Assembly (NCBI GenBank): GCA_030647575.1
Contig: JAUSJS010000354.1
Location: 1 to 12,021 of the forward strand
Source of the DNA: Candidatus Limnocylindrales bacterium
GTDB lineage: Bacteria; Chloroflexota; Limnocylindria; Limnocylindrales; CSP1-4
Direction: 5' to 3'
Length of the DNA: 12,021 nucleotides
Numbering within the stretch: position 1 is the stretch's first letter; each line of letters begins with the position of its first letter. Made by a program: the position numbers and the translations under genes. Under the pieces are notes generated by a model. That model saw only the letters and a program-made list of their open reading frames with translations, was not told where the DNA came from and did no database searches. Below, in pieces: positions 1 through 8,917 of this stretch.

Positions 1-53
1 GTCCGGGCGCCGACCGATAGCCCATGGCGGGACGTGGACCCGGCATGCCCGGG

Positions 54-1091
54 ATGGAGTACAAGGACTACTACGCCGTCCTCGGCGTTCCGAGGACGGC
101 GTTGCAGGCCGAGATCAAGAAGGCCTTCCGCAAGCTCGCCCGCCAGCATCACCCTGACGCCAAGCCCGGCGACACCGCCGCCGAACGGCGCTTCAAGGAC
201 GTCAACGAGGCCAACGAGGTCCTCGGGGATCCAGTCAAGCGCAAGCAGTACGACGAGCTCGGCGCCAACTGGGAGGCGATCAGCCGCGCCCGCGCGGCCG
301 GAGCCGGGACGGGCGGAGGCCCGTTCACGGGCTTCGGTGGGCCAGGCGGAAATGTGCGCTACGAATTCCACACCACTGCCGGCCCGGGCGAGTTCTCGGA
401 CTTCTTCCGGGTCTTCTTCGGTCAGGATGCCGACAGCAGCCCGATCGGCGGCGCAAGCGGTCCACGCCGCGGGACCCGACCGAGCGGTGGGCCCGGCTTC
501 GAGGACATCCTCGCGGGAATGGGCCTCGGCTCGCATGGTTCGGGCCCGACGGCCGGCGGGGCTGCCGCTGGGCGCACCCGTCAGCCGCAGTTGCCGGCCG
601 CCGAGGCGCAGGCCGACATCAGCCTGGCCGAGGCGTATCGCGGGACGACCCGCGTGGTCGAGGTGGCCGGCAAGCGACTCGAGGTGACGATCCCGCCCGG
701 CGCCGATACCGGGTCCCGGATCCGACTGACCGGGAAGGCCCCGGGGGGTGGCGATCTGTTCGTCGTCGTCCGCCTGGTGCCCGACGCCCGATTCACGCGA
801 CGCGGTGCGGATCTCGAACGAGACCTCCCGCTGACCCTCGAAGAAGCGCTCCTGGGCGCCGAGGTCAGGGTCGAGACGCTCAAGGGCAGCGTCCTGTTGA
901 AGATCCCGGCCGGCACGCAGAGCGGGCGGACATTCCGGCTCAGCGGCCAGGGGATGCCTCGTTTCAAGGCCAACGGGCACGGTGACCTCTATGTCAAGGC
1001 CAGGATCATGCTGCCGACCAACCTGTCCGACGAAGCGGAGGCGGCCGCTCGCCGCTTCTTCGATCTCGTCAGGCAACCCAACCCGCGCTGA
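54..1091 (+). CDS. cbpA: DnaJ-like co-chaperone, CbpA type (no zinc finger)
   Basis: J-domain co-chaperone that stimulates the ATPase of a cytosolic DnaK and delivers clients to it. From the ATG at 54 it is 345 aa. The J domain is residues 1-68, with the DnaK-contacting HPD at 33-35. A Gly-rich linker (about 82-180) follows, then two beta-sandwich client-binding domains (about 187-320), in which PPGADTGSRIRLTGKA and IPAGTQSGRTFRLSGQGMP are typical of CTD I and CTD II. There are no CXXCXGXG zinc repeats, so it is a CbpA/type II protein rather than classical DnaJ; the length is near the family norm with a long linker. The start at 54 is chosen because family homology begins at MEYKDYY. An in-frame ATG at 24 would add 10 residues, and a TAG at 18-20 blocks anything earlier. 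Neither start has a strong ribosome binding site. clpB follows after 31 nt; dnaK and grpE, if linked, lie upstream of the window. Confidence 0.93.
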   Translation: MEYKDYYAVLGVPRTALQAEIKKAFRKLARQHHPDAKPGDTAAERRFKDVNEANEVLGDPVKRKQYDELGANWEAISRARAAGAGTGGGPFTGFGGPGGNVRYEFHTTAGPGEFSDFFRVFFGQDADSSPIGGASGPRRGTRPSGGPGFEDILAGMGLGSHGSGPTAGGAAAGRTRQPQLPAAEAQADISLAEAYRGTTRVVEVAGKRLEVTIPPGADTGSRIRLTGKAPGGGDLFVVVRLVPDARFTRRGADLERDLPLTLEEALLGAEVRVETLKGSVLLKIPAGTQSGRTFRLSGQGMPRFKANGHGDLYVKARIMLPTNLSDEAEAAARRFFDLVRQPNPR

Positions 1092-1122
1092 CCCGGGCGC
1101 GACCTGAGCAAGAGAGACCGAC

Positions 1123-3876
<2,754 letters not shown>

Positions 3877-3909
3877 GCCCGGTTCCAAATGCGTCGGATC
3901 GGCTGAGGG

Positions 3910-4551
3910 ATGCGCTTCGCGGATCTGGCCGCCCGGCTGGCGGTCCTGCCCGCCACGCTTCCCGCTCCGGCGGAGGCGTTGATGCCGACCTTCACCGGGC
4001 CGGCCGGCGGCCGTCTACCATCGGTCCCGCTCGATCGCGTCGCCGCTCGACCGGCGGCCGTGCTCGTGCTGCTCTTCCCGGACGAGGCCGGCGACGCCCG
4101 CGTGGTGCTGACCGAGCGGGTCACGCGCGACGGCCATCACAGTGGCGAGGTGAGCTTTCCGGGTGGGCGCGCCGAGGCAGCCGACGCCGACCTCGCGGCC
4201 ACGGCCCTTCGGGAGGCGGCAGAGGAAGTCGCACTCGACGCGGCCGCCGCCGGCGTCAACGTTGTCGGCGAGCTTGAGAAGTTCTGGATCCCGGCCAGCA
4301 ACTACGAGGTCACGCCGATCCTCGCCCTCGCCGAGCGACGTCCCGATCTCGTCGCGTCACCGGACGAGGTCGCCAGGATCGTGGCGCCGCGCATGGCCGA
4401 TTTCCTGCCGGACGCGCCCTTCGAGATCGTCGAGCAAACGGTACGCGGCTGGCCGCTTCGGTACGGGGCATACCGGGTGGACGGACTTTCCGTGTGGGGC
4501 GCGACCGCCCGCGTCCTCAGCCAGTTGGGAGCGGTGCTGGCGGCGGACTGA
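3910..4551 (+). CDS. Nudix hydrolase, CoA pyrophosphatase-like
   Basis: Probably hydrolyses CoA or a related nucleoside diphosphate derivative to 4'-phosphopantetheine plus 3',5'-ADP, as known for the NudL/PCD1 group; cytosolic. In 213 aa the signature starts at HSGEVSFPGGRAEA (77-90), a close match to the CoAse-specific motif upstream of the Nudix box, and continues into REAAEE (101-106), whose glutamates bind Mg2+. The Gly that normally follows EE-x is Ala (EEVAL). The ATG at 3910 has GAGGG directly against it, too close to act as a good ribosome binding site. An in-frame ATG at 3982 has CGGAGG at 3971-3976 with 5-nt spacing and would give 189 aa. The longer form is kept because the N-terminal LAARLAVLP-type helix is common in this family, but the start is uncertain. 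It follows clpB by 33 nt; substrate specificity is inferred. Confidence 0.87.
   Translation: MRFADLAARLAVLPATLPAPAEALMPTFTGPAGGRLPSVPLDRVAARPAAVLVLLFPDEAGDARVVLTERVTRDGHHSGEVSFPGGRAEAADADLAATALREAAEEVALDAAAAGVNVVGELEKFWIPASNYEVTPILALAERRPDLVASPDEVARIVAPRMADFLPDAPFEIVEQTVRGWPLRYGAYRVDGLSVWGATARVLSQLGAVLAAD
3971..3976 (+). promoter_or_regulatory. Possible internal ribosome binding site (alternative Nudix start)
   Basis: CGGAGG lies 5 nt before the in-frame ATG at 3982. It is a better-spaced Shine-Dalgarno than that of the upstream ATG at 3910 and would begin the Nudix protein at MPTFTG. It may be chance in GC-rich coding sequence. Confidence 0.35.
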
Positions 4552-4936
4552 CTGTCCCATGCGCGGCCCTCGGCACGTCGAGCGGATCGTCTCGCCCACG
4601 GCCTTCGACAGGCCCGGCAGCTCGCACGGCAGGGTCCGTCGCGTCCCCGCGTCCTGATTCCAACACGGTTGGTGTACGGGACAGGAGCCGGACACCCGTT
4701 CAGCCACGCTGGAAATCTCGGCGGATGTTGGTCGAGAGATGTCACGTGTTCCAGTGGGGCTGGTTGTGTTCGACGGCCGATGGGTCTCAGGTGGTTGCTT
4801 GCGCCAATCCGGCTGGAATCAGGACCGGCCCTGCCGGACGACGCCTGGCGTGGCGCCTCGCGCGCCTCCCGCTGGGATGTCCGAGCTGTGCACCTGACCG
4901 ATCATGTTCGGGCCAGGCGGCGATGGACGCGCCTGG
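4552..4936. other. 385-nt intergenic stretch between convergent genes, no gene recognised
   Basis: This lies between the 3' ends of the Nudix gene (+) and the cupin gene (-). Open frames cross it on both strands, but none gives a recognisable protein, a good start site or a conserved motif. Only a small inverted repeat was seen (CCAAC-ACG-GTTGG, 4660-4672), plus a CACGTG palindrome near 4742-4747. No T-tract terminator and no tRNA cloverleaf or T-loop were found. Its codon-free texture and slightly lower GC fit untranslated sequence or an old decayed gene. Confidence 0.5.
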
Positions 4937-5407
4937 TCAGGCTGGCTCGCCGTCCGCGTCCGCTGGTCGCGCTCCTGTACTGCCACGTCCGGCAAGCACC
5001 CCATCGGCACGGGGGACCGAACCGCGGACACCCGGACCCAATTCCCGGACGTGACCGCGGAGCGTGTCCTGGTCGTCCGCACCGGTGAGCTCGACGACGA
5101 AGGCGCGCATCTCCGAGTGCTCCGTCCAGGCCGAGTGGATGACGTCCGGCGGCCAGCAGGCGGCCTGGCCGGCCGCGATCCGGGTCCGCTCGTCGCCGAC
5201 GCCAACCCAGCCGCCACCCTCGACCACGATGAAATACGCGGTGTTGGGATTCGAATGCGGCTCGATCCGGGCGTTCCGGGCGAAGGCGAGCTCGGCGACG
5301 ATCCCCCGACCGTCCGAATGGAGAACCTGTCCGGTCAGCCCGACCGAGCCCGGTGGACCGTCCGGGCGTCGGTGCCCGACGCCGAAGCGACGGATCTCGA
5401 TGGGCAC
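4937..5407 (-). CDS. Cupin-domain protein of unknown function
   Basis: Small single-domain cupin, 156 aa, with a GTG start. Cupins are beta barrels that often hold a metal and act as dioxygenases, isomerases or sugar and regulatory binding domains; which applies here cannot be told. Cupin motif 1 is at about 50-70 (PHSNPNTAYFIVVEGGGWVG), with H51, N53 where the canonical second His would be, and E63. Motif 2 is at about 80-94 (GQAACWPPDVIHSAW), with H91. The last 30 or so residues are Gly/Ala/Arg-rich and look disordered. The GTG at 5407 has GGGGGT (5420-5415) 7 nt upstream on the - strand, and the gene starts 16 nt after the stop of the membrane protein gene, so the two are very likely co-transcribed. 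There is no signal peptide, so it should be cytosolic. Confidence 0.82.
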   Translation of the reverse strand: MPIEIRRFGVGHRRPDGPPGSVGLTGQVLHSDGRGIVAELAFARNARIEPHSNPNTAYFIVVEGGGWVGVGDERTRIAAGQAACWPPDVIHSAWTEHSEMRAFVVELTGADDQDTLRGHVRELGPGVRGSVPRADGVLAGRGSTGARPADADGEPA

Positions 5408-5423
5408 CGACCGGACCCCCGAT

Positions 5424-5861
5424 CTAGCGCCGTCGGCGCTGCTGGCGCCGGCTTCCGCGCCGCCGGATGGTGGCCTCGGGATCGGCGAACTTCTGCTTGC
5501 TGAAGTAGCGCTCTCGCGCGAGTCGCGCTTCGTGGGCGGCCAGGATCGGCGGGAAGCGCCGGAAGCGGATCCAGACCAGCGTCGCGATCCCGATCGCCTC
5601 GGTGACGAGGACGAGGAAGAGATCGAAGACGAAGAGCGACTCGATGATCAGCAGGCTGAACGTGATCAACCCCGTCCACCACAGCCACTCCCACAGCTCG
5701 AGGTAGGGCGGGTGCTTGCGCAGCGCCCGGGTGCGCACGGTGTATAGAACGCCGAGCATCACCAGCAGGACCAGCGAGGCGATCCAGGTCGGATGGAACA
5801 GATCCGGAAAGTTGCGGTGATTGAAGGAAAGGAACAGGTAGTCCCAGGGGGCGAGCGTCAC
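5424..5861 (-). CDS. Small membrane protein with three predicted helices, unknown function
   Basis: I do not recognise a named family. From the GTG at 5861 the protein is 145 aa. It has an aromatic N-terminus (TLAPWDYLFLSFNHRNF), then three hydrophobic segments at about 25-42 (IASLVLLVMLGVLY), 59-81 (WWTGLITFSLLIIESLFVF) and 82-98 (LVLVTEAIGIATLVW). It ends in a cytoplasmic tail rich in Arg/Lys (RRRGSRRQQRRRR). Arg residues flanking the segments fit a cytoplasmic C-terminus. GTG at 5861 is preferred to the TTG two codons earlier (5867), because GAGGT at 5872-5868 lies 6 nt before the GTG but touches the TTG. It is first in a two-gene - strand operon with the cupin gene and divergent from purH. 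The coding call is supported by clean hydrophobic periodicity, which shadow frames lack. Confidence 0.8.
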   Translation of the reverse strand: MTLAPWDYLFLSFNHRNFPDLFHPTWIASLVLLVMLGVLYTVRTRALRKHPPYLELWEWLWWTGLITFSLLIIESLFVFDLFLVLVTEAIGIATLVWIRFRRFPPILAAHEARLARERYFSKQKFADPEATIRRRGSRRQQRRRR

Positions 5862-5867
5862 GCTCAA

Positions 5868-5872
5868 ACCTC
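5868..5872 (-). promoter_or_regulatory. Ribosome binding site deciding the start of the membrane protein
   Basis: On the - strand this reads GAGGT and is separated by 6 nt from the GTG at 5861. It abuts the alternative TTG at 5867, which is why the GTG is chosen. Confidence 0.55.
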
Positions 5873-5917
5873 GTGTTTTCGTGTGGGTTGGTGGCCGGAG
5901 TATGCCATGTCAGGCGG

Positions 5918-5923
5918 TATACT
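5918..5923 (+). promoter_or_regulatory. -10-like box upstream of purH
   Basis: TATACT, one base from the bacterial -10 consensus TATAAT, stands out in GC-rich sequence about 95 nt upstream of the purH GTG. No convincing -35 hexamer lies 16-18 nt before it, so the call is tentative. If used, transcription would begin near 5930 and include the leader stem described separately. Confidence 0.3.
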
Positions 5924-5931
5924 TGGCCGGA

Positions 5932-5988
5932 GCGTGGGGCGCCGGCGCACCGTTTTGGGGGGCCTGGTCGGAACGCCCCGAACGACGC
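5932..5988 (+). promoter_or_regulatory. Foldable purH 5' leader (long stem-loop)
   Basis: GCGT (5932-5935) pairs with ACGC (5985-5988), GGGGCG (5936-5941) with CGCCCC (5974-5979), CCG (5942-5944) with CGG (5969-5971) and ACC (5949-5951) with GGT (5966-5968). The helix is interrupted by bulges. It lies between the -10-like box and the purH ribosome binding site, where a regulatory leader would be expected. It does not match the ZTP or purine riboswitch cores I know, and high GC makes chance pairing easy. Confidence 0.3.
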
Positions 5989-6002
5989 GCCGCGAGGCGA
6001 AC

Positions 6003-6008
6003 GGGAGG
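6003..6008 (+). promoter_or_regulatory. Ribosome binding site deciding the purH start
   Basis: GGGAGG lies 10 nt before the GTG at 6019, where PurH homology (RALLSVANRDG) begins. The open frame extends upstream to an ATG at 5881, but those 46 residues resemble nothing in PurH and cover the promoter and leader. Confidence 0.6.
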
Positions 6009-6018
6009 ATGCCCCCGG

Positions 6019-7566
6019 GTGCGAGCCCTGCTGTCAGTGGCGAACCGAGACGGGATCGCCACGCTTGCCCGCGGTTTGCTGGATCTCGGCGTCGAAGTCT
6101 TTGCGACGGATGGGACCCGCGGCTTCCTCGCCGCCGAGAGAATACCGGTCGCCCCCGTCTCCGAGCTGACCCAGGGATCGCCGCTGGTCGGTGGTCAGGT
6201 CAAGACGTTCCATCACGCAGTCTACGCGGGAATCCTCGCCCGGCGGAATGACCAGGCCCAGCTGGACGAGCTGCACGAGCAGGGAATCGGTCTGATCGAC
6301 CTGGTCGTGGTCAACGTCAAGCCGTTCGCCCCGGCCATCGGCGCGAAGCTGGTCGGTCTGGACGAGGCGATCGAGATGATCGACGTCGGTGGAGCAGCGC
6401 TGCTCGGCGCTGCGGCGCGCAATTCGGCCGGTGTGGCGGCGGCCTCGGATCCGGCGCACTACCCGGTGATCATCCAGGAGCTGCGAGAGCTGGGACTGGT
6501 CAGCCCCGAGACCCGCGCTCGTCTGGCCGCCGAAGCGTTCAGTACCGTCGCCGCCTATCACGCCGAGATCGCGGCCTATCTCAACCAGATCTCGGGCAAC
6601 ATCTTCCCGAGCCGGCTCGCGATCGTGCTCGAGAAGGTTGACGACCTGCGCTACGGCGAGAACCCGCACCAGCGCGCGGCGGTTTATCGCGAGACCACCC
6701 ACCGGAGCGGCACGGTCGCCGACGCGACTCGCCTCCAGGGCGATCTCCCCTCGTTCAACAACCTGCTCGATCTCGACGCGGCGTATCGGATCGCCCGCGA
6801 CTACACGGCCCCGACGGTGGCGATCGTCAAGCACACCGATCCCGTCGGCCTGGCATCCCACGATGAGCTTGTCGAGGCCTACCGGCACGCGGTCGAGACC
6901 GATCCTGTGGCGGCCTTCGGTGGAATCGTCGCCGTCAACCGCGAGCTCGACGGCGCCACGGCGCGTGAGATCGCGGCCAACTCGTATGAGGCGGTCGTGG
7001 CGCCCGGCTTCAGCCAGTCGGCGCTCGGTATCCTGCGTGGCAAGCCCGGCCTGGAGCTGCTGGCCGTTCCGCCCGACCCGACGGAGGGGATGCGCGACTA
7101 CGGCATCGCCAGCCTCGACTTCAAGCGCATCGCGGGAGGCCTGCTGGTCGAAACGCAGGACGAGCTCGGGCTCGATCGCGGGCAGCTCCAGGTGGTCACG
7201 ACCCGACGGCCGACACTCGATGAGCTGACCGACCTGCTCTTCGCCTGGCGGGCCGTCCGGCACGTCCGCTCGAACGCGGTGGTCCTCGCCCGGAACGGCG
7301 CGACGGTCGGGATCGGTGCCGGCCAGGCCAGCCGTCTCGTGTCGGTCGAGATCGCGGTCCGACGTGCCGGCGATCGAGCCAAGCTCGCGGTGATGGCGTC
7401 CGACGCCTACTTCCCGTTCCCGGACGGGATCCAGGCGGCGTCCGGTGCGGGGGTCACGGCCATCATTCAGCCCGGCGGTTCAATCCGGGACGAGATGGCG
7501 ATCGAGGTGGCCGATCGCCATCACATGGCGATGGTCTTCACCGGCCGACGCCACTTCCGTCACTGA
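6019..7566 (+). CDS. purH: Bifunctional PurH (AICAR transformylase/IMP cyclohydrolase), divergent cyclohydrolase half
   Basis: Catalyses the last two steps of IMP synthesis: formylation of AICAR by 10-formyl-THF, then ring closure of FAICAR; cytosolic. From GTG 6019 it is 515 aa, the normal length. An MGS-like IMP cyclohydrolase domain (1 to about 190) precedes the AICAR transformylase domain (about 200-515). The latter has RYGENPHQ (211-218), the catalytic Lys-His as KHTDPVG (271-277), DPVAAFGGI (295-303), SNA (418-420), MASDAYFPFPDG (459-470), IQPGGSIRDE (483-492) and the C-terminal RHFRH. In the first domain several known cyclohydrolase residues differ (human numbering): K14 is R10, R64 is Q60, Y104 is K101 and K137 is R134. 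K66 (K62), T67 (T63) and D125 (D122) remain. The transformylase looks active; cyclohydrolase activity is doubtful. glpX follows after 10 nt. Confidence 0.94.
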   Translation: MRALLSVANRDGIATLARGLLDLGVEVFATDGTRGFLAAERIPVAPVSELTQGSPLVGGQVKTFHHAVYAGILARRNDQAQLDELHEQGIGLIDLVVVNVKPFAPAIGAKLVGLDEAIEMIDVGGAALLGAAARNSAGVAAASDPAHYPVIIQELRELGLVSPETRARLAAEAFSTVAAYHAEIAAYLNQISGNIFPSRLAIVLEKVDDLRYGENPHQRAAVYRETTHRSGTVADATRLQGDLPSFNNLLDLDAAYRIARDYTAPTVAIVKHTDPVGLASHDELVEAYRHAVETDPVAAFGGIVAVNRELDGATAREIAANSYEAVVAPGFSQSALGILRGKPGLELLAVPPDPTEGMRDYGIASLDFKRIAGGLLVETQDELGLDRGQLQVVTTRRPTLDELTDLLFAWRAVRHVRSNAVVLARNGATVGIGAGQASRLVSVEIAVRRAGDRAKLAVMASDAYFPFPDGIQAASGAGVTAIIQPGGSIRDEMAIEVADRHHMAMVFTGRRHFRH

Positions 7567-7576
7567 AAGGAGTCTC

Positions 7577-8560
7577 ATGGAGCAGCTGCTCGCTCTCGAG
7601 ATGGTCCGGGTCACGGAGGCAGCGGCGATCGATTCGGCCCGGTTCATGGGCCGCGGCGAGAAGGACGAGGCCGACGCCGCCGCGACCGAGGCGATGCGCC
7701 GGACCATGCAAGAGATCGACTTCGACGGACGGATCGTCATCGGCGAGGGCGAGCGCGACGAGGCCCCGATGCTGTACATCGGCGAGCGCGTCGGCCGATC
7801 ATCCGCCGGGCGCCAGGACGTGCCGGTGATCGACATCGCGGTCGATCCGCTTGAAGGCACGAACCTCGTCGCTCATGGCCAGGCCGGCGCGATCACGGTC
7901 CTCGCGGCTTCGGAGGCCGGTGGCCTTACCCATGCGCCGGACACCTACATGGAGAAGTTGTGCGTCGGGCCGGTGGTCGCCGGCAAGGTCGACATCCGGG
8001 AGTCGCCGACCGAGAACCTCGGGCGGATTGCCGAGGCGCTCGGCCGCAAGGTCAGCGACATCACGGTCGTCATCCTCGATCGGCCGCGCCACGAGGCGCT
8101 GATCGCCGAGGTCAGGGCGGCCGGCGCCAGGATCAAGCTCATCGGTGATGGTGACCTGTCGGCGGCGATCAGCTGCGCCGTGTCCGGCACCGGTGTCCAC
8201 GCGGTCATGGGGATCGGCGGCGCGCCGGAAGGCGTCATCACAGCGGCCGCCCTGCGCTGCCTGGGCGGCGAGATCCAGGCGCGCTTCCGCTACCGCAACC
8301 CCGAGGAGCACGAGCGCGGCGCCCGGATGGGCCACGGTGACGAGGACCGGGTCTATCACACCGAGGACCTCGCCCCGGGCGAGAACCTCGTCTTCGCCGC
8401 AACCGGGGTGACCGCCGGCGACCTGCTGTCGGGTGTGCGCTTCTTCGGCGGCGGCGCACGCACGCACTCCCTGGTGATGGCCTACCAGATGAAGCAGGTC
8501 AGATTCGTCGACACGGTCCACATGTTCGACCGGGACAGCCCGCCGCGGGTCCGGCTGTAG
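7577..8560 (+). CDS. glpX: Class II fructose-1,6-bisphosphatase
   Basis: Hydrolyses fructose-1,6-bisphosphate to fructose-6-phosphate (gluconeogenesis); metal-dependent and cytosolic. The 327 aa match the usual GlpX length. Conserved blocks are IGEGERDEAPMLY (55-67), VDPLEGTN (89-96), GDGD (190-193), MGIGGAPEGV (211-220) and GGGARTHSLVM (291-301). Metal ligands known in E. coli GlpX (E57, D85, E88, E213) correspond to E57, D90, E93 and E218. The ATG at 7577 has AAAGGAG at 7566-7572, a clear Shine-Dalgarno with 4-nt spacing that overlaps the purH stop codon by one base. The frame is open upstream into purH, but those residues are shadow. Co-transcription with purH is very likely. In related bacteria GlpX can also act on sedoheptulose-1,7-bisphosphate, which cannot be judged here. 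Confidence 0.97.
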   Translation: MEQLLALEMVRVTEAAAIDSARFMGRGEKDEADAAATEAMRRTMQEIDFDGRIVIGEGERDEAPMLYIGERVGRSSAGRQDVPVIDIAVDPLEGTNLVAHGQAGAITVLAASEAGGLTHAPDTYMEKLCVGPVVAGKVDIRESPTENLGRIAEALGRKVSDITVVILDRPRHEALIAEVRAAGARIKLIGDGDLSAAISCAVSGTGVHAVMGIGGAPEGVITAAALRCLGGEIQARFRYRNPEEHERGARMGHGDEDRVYHTEDLAPGENLVFAATGVTAGDLLSGVRFFGGGARTHSLVMAYQMKQVRFVDTVHMFDRDSPPRVRL

Positions 8561-8592
8561 GGACGGACCGCCTTGGGGGCGCTCGCGCTGGC

Positions 8593-8620
8593 GGCTCGGT
8601 CGCGGTGGCTCGGTCGCGGT
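8593..8620. repeat. Perfect 14-bp tandem repeat, two copies
   Basis: GGCTCGGTCGCGGT occurs at 8593-8606 and is repeated without mismatch at 8607-8620, then followed by GGCGGC. It lies 33 nt after the glpX stop. It probably arose by slippage; no function is evident. Confidence 0.85.
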
Positions 8621-8733
8621 GGCGGCGCCTGATGCGCCTCTCGATATGACTGCGACTCTTAGGCGTGGGGCTTCGAGAGCTGCAAGGCCTCGCCAAATCG
8701 GCTCATCACGATCAAGGAACGGTTTCCGAGCGT

Positions 8734-8744
8734 GGCGGACCGCC
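8734..8744. repeat. Short palindrome GGCGGACCGCC (first full copy)
   Basis: Five-base arms around a central A. The same 11-mer recurs at 8901-8911, and its right part occurs in GGACGGACCGCC at 8561-8572, all within one intergenic region. With no T-tract it is not a standard terminator. Confidence 0.5.
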
Positions 8745-8900
8745 TCGGCGCGGCCATATCGATGTCGATCCCCTCGGGGTAAGACTGCGAGGCATAAGCC
8801 GGTCCTCATCGAGCCGGCGGGGTTCTGACCGGGGGGTCGGGTGCGAACCGGCGCTCGCGCGGGCGGCTTGGCCGAAGGCAGCCCGAGGCCGCACGGTCGC

Positions 8901-8911
8901 GGCGGACCGCC
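8901..8911. repeat. Short palindrome GGCGGACCGCC (second full copy)
   Basis: Identical to the copy at 8734-8744. It lies 7 nt downstream of the kynureninase stop on the - strand, where it might help end transcription or protect the 3' end. Confidence 0.5.
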
Positions 8912-8917
8912 CGAGGC

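Larger units (their letters stand above)
8561..8917. other. 357-nt intergenic stretch between convergent genes
   Basis: This lies between the glpX stop (+) and the kynureninase stop (-). No open frame here resembles a protein. It contains the 14-bp tandem repeat at 8593-8620 and copies of a short GC palindrome listed separately. No T-tract terminator was seen on either strand. The 9-mer GCCCGAGGC occurs twice (8881-8889 and 8909-8917), immediately downstream of the kynureninase stop. Confidence 0.55.

Noticed and set aside
1..53. CIRCE/HrcA or HspR operator before cbpA.
   Set aside because: No CIRCE half-sites (TTAGCACTC) or HAIR-like repeats are visible in the few upstream bases; the real promoter may lie outside the window.
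4552..4936. tRNA or other stable RNA in the gap.
   Set aside because: No T-loop (GGTTCGA-type) or acceptor-stem pairing was found on either strand.
5930..6018. ZTP (pfl) riboswitch upstream of purH.
   Set aside because: ZTP riboswitches often precede purH, but the conserved CCGCCUGGGC-type core is not present; only generic GC pairing is seen.
6034..7263. A 409-codon open frame antisense to purH.
   Set aside because: The same GC-driven shadow effect; the + strand frame is unmistakably PurH.
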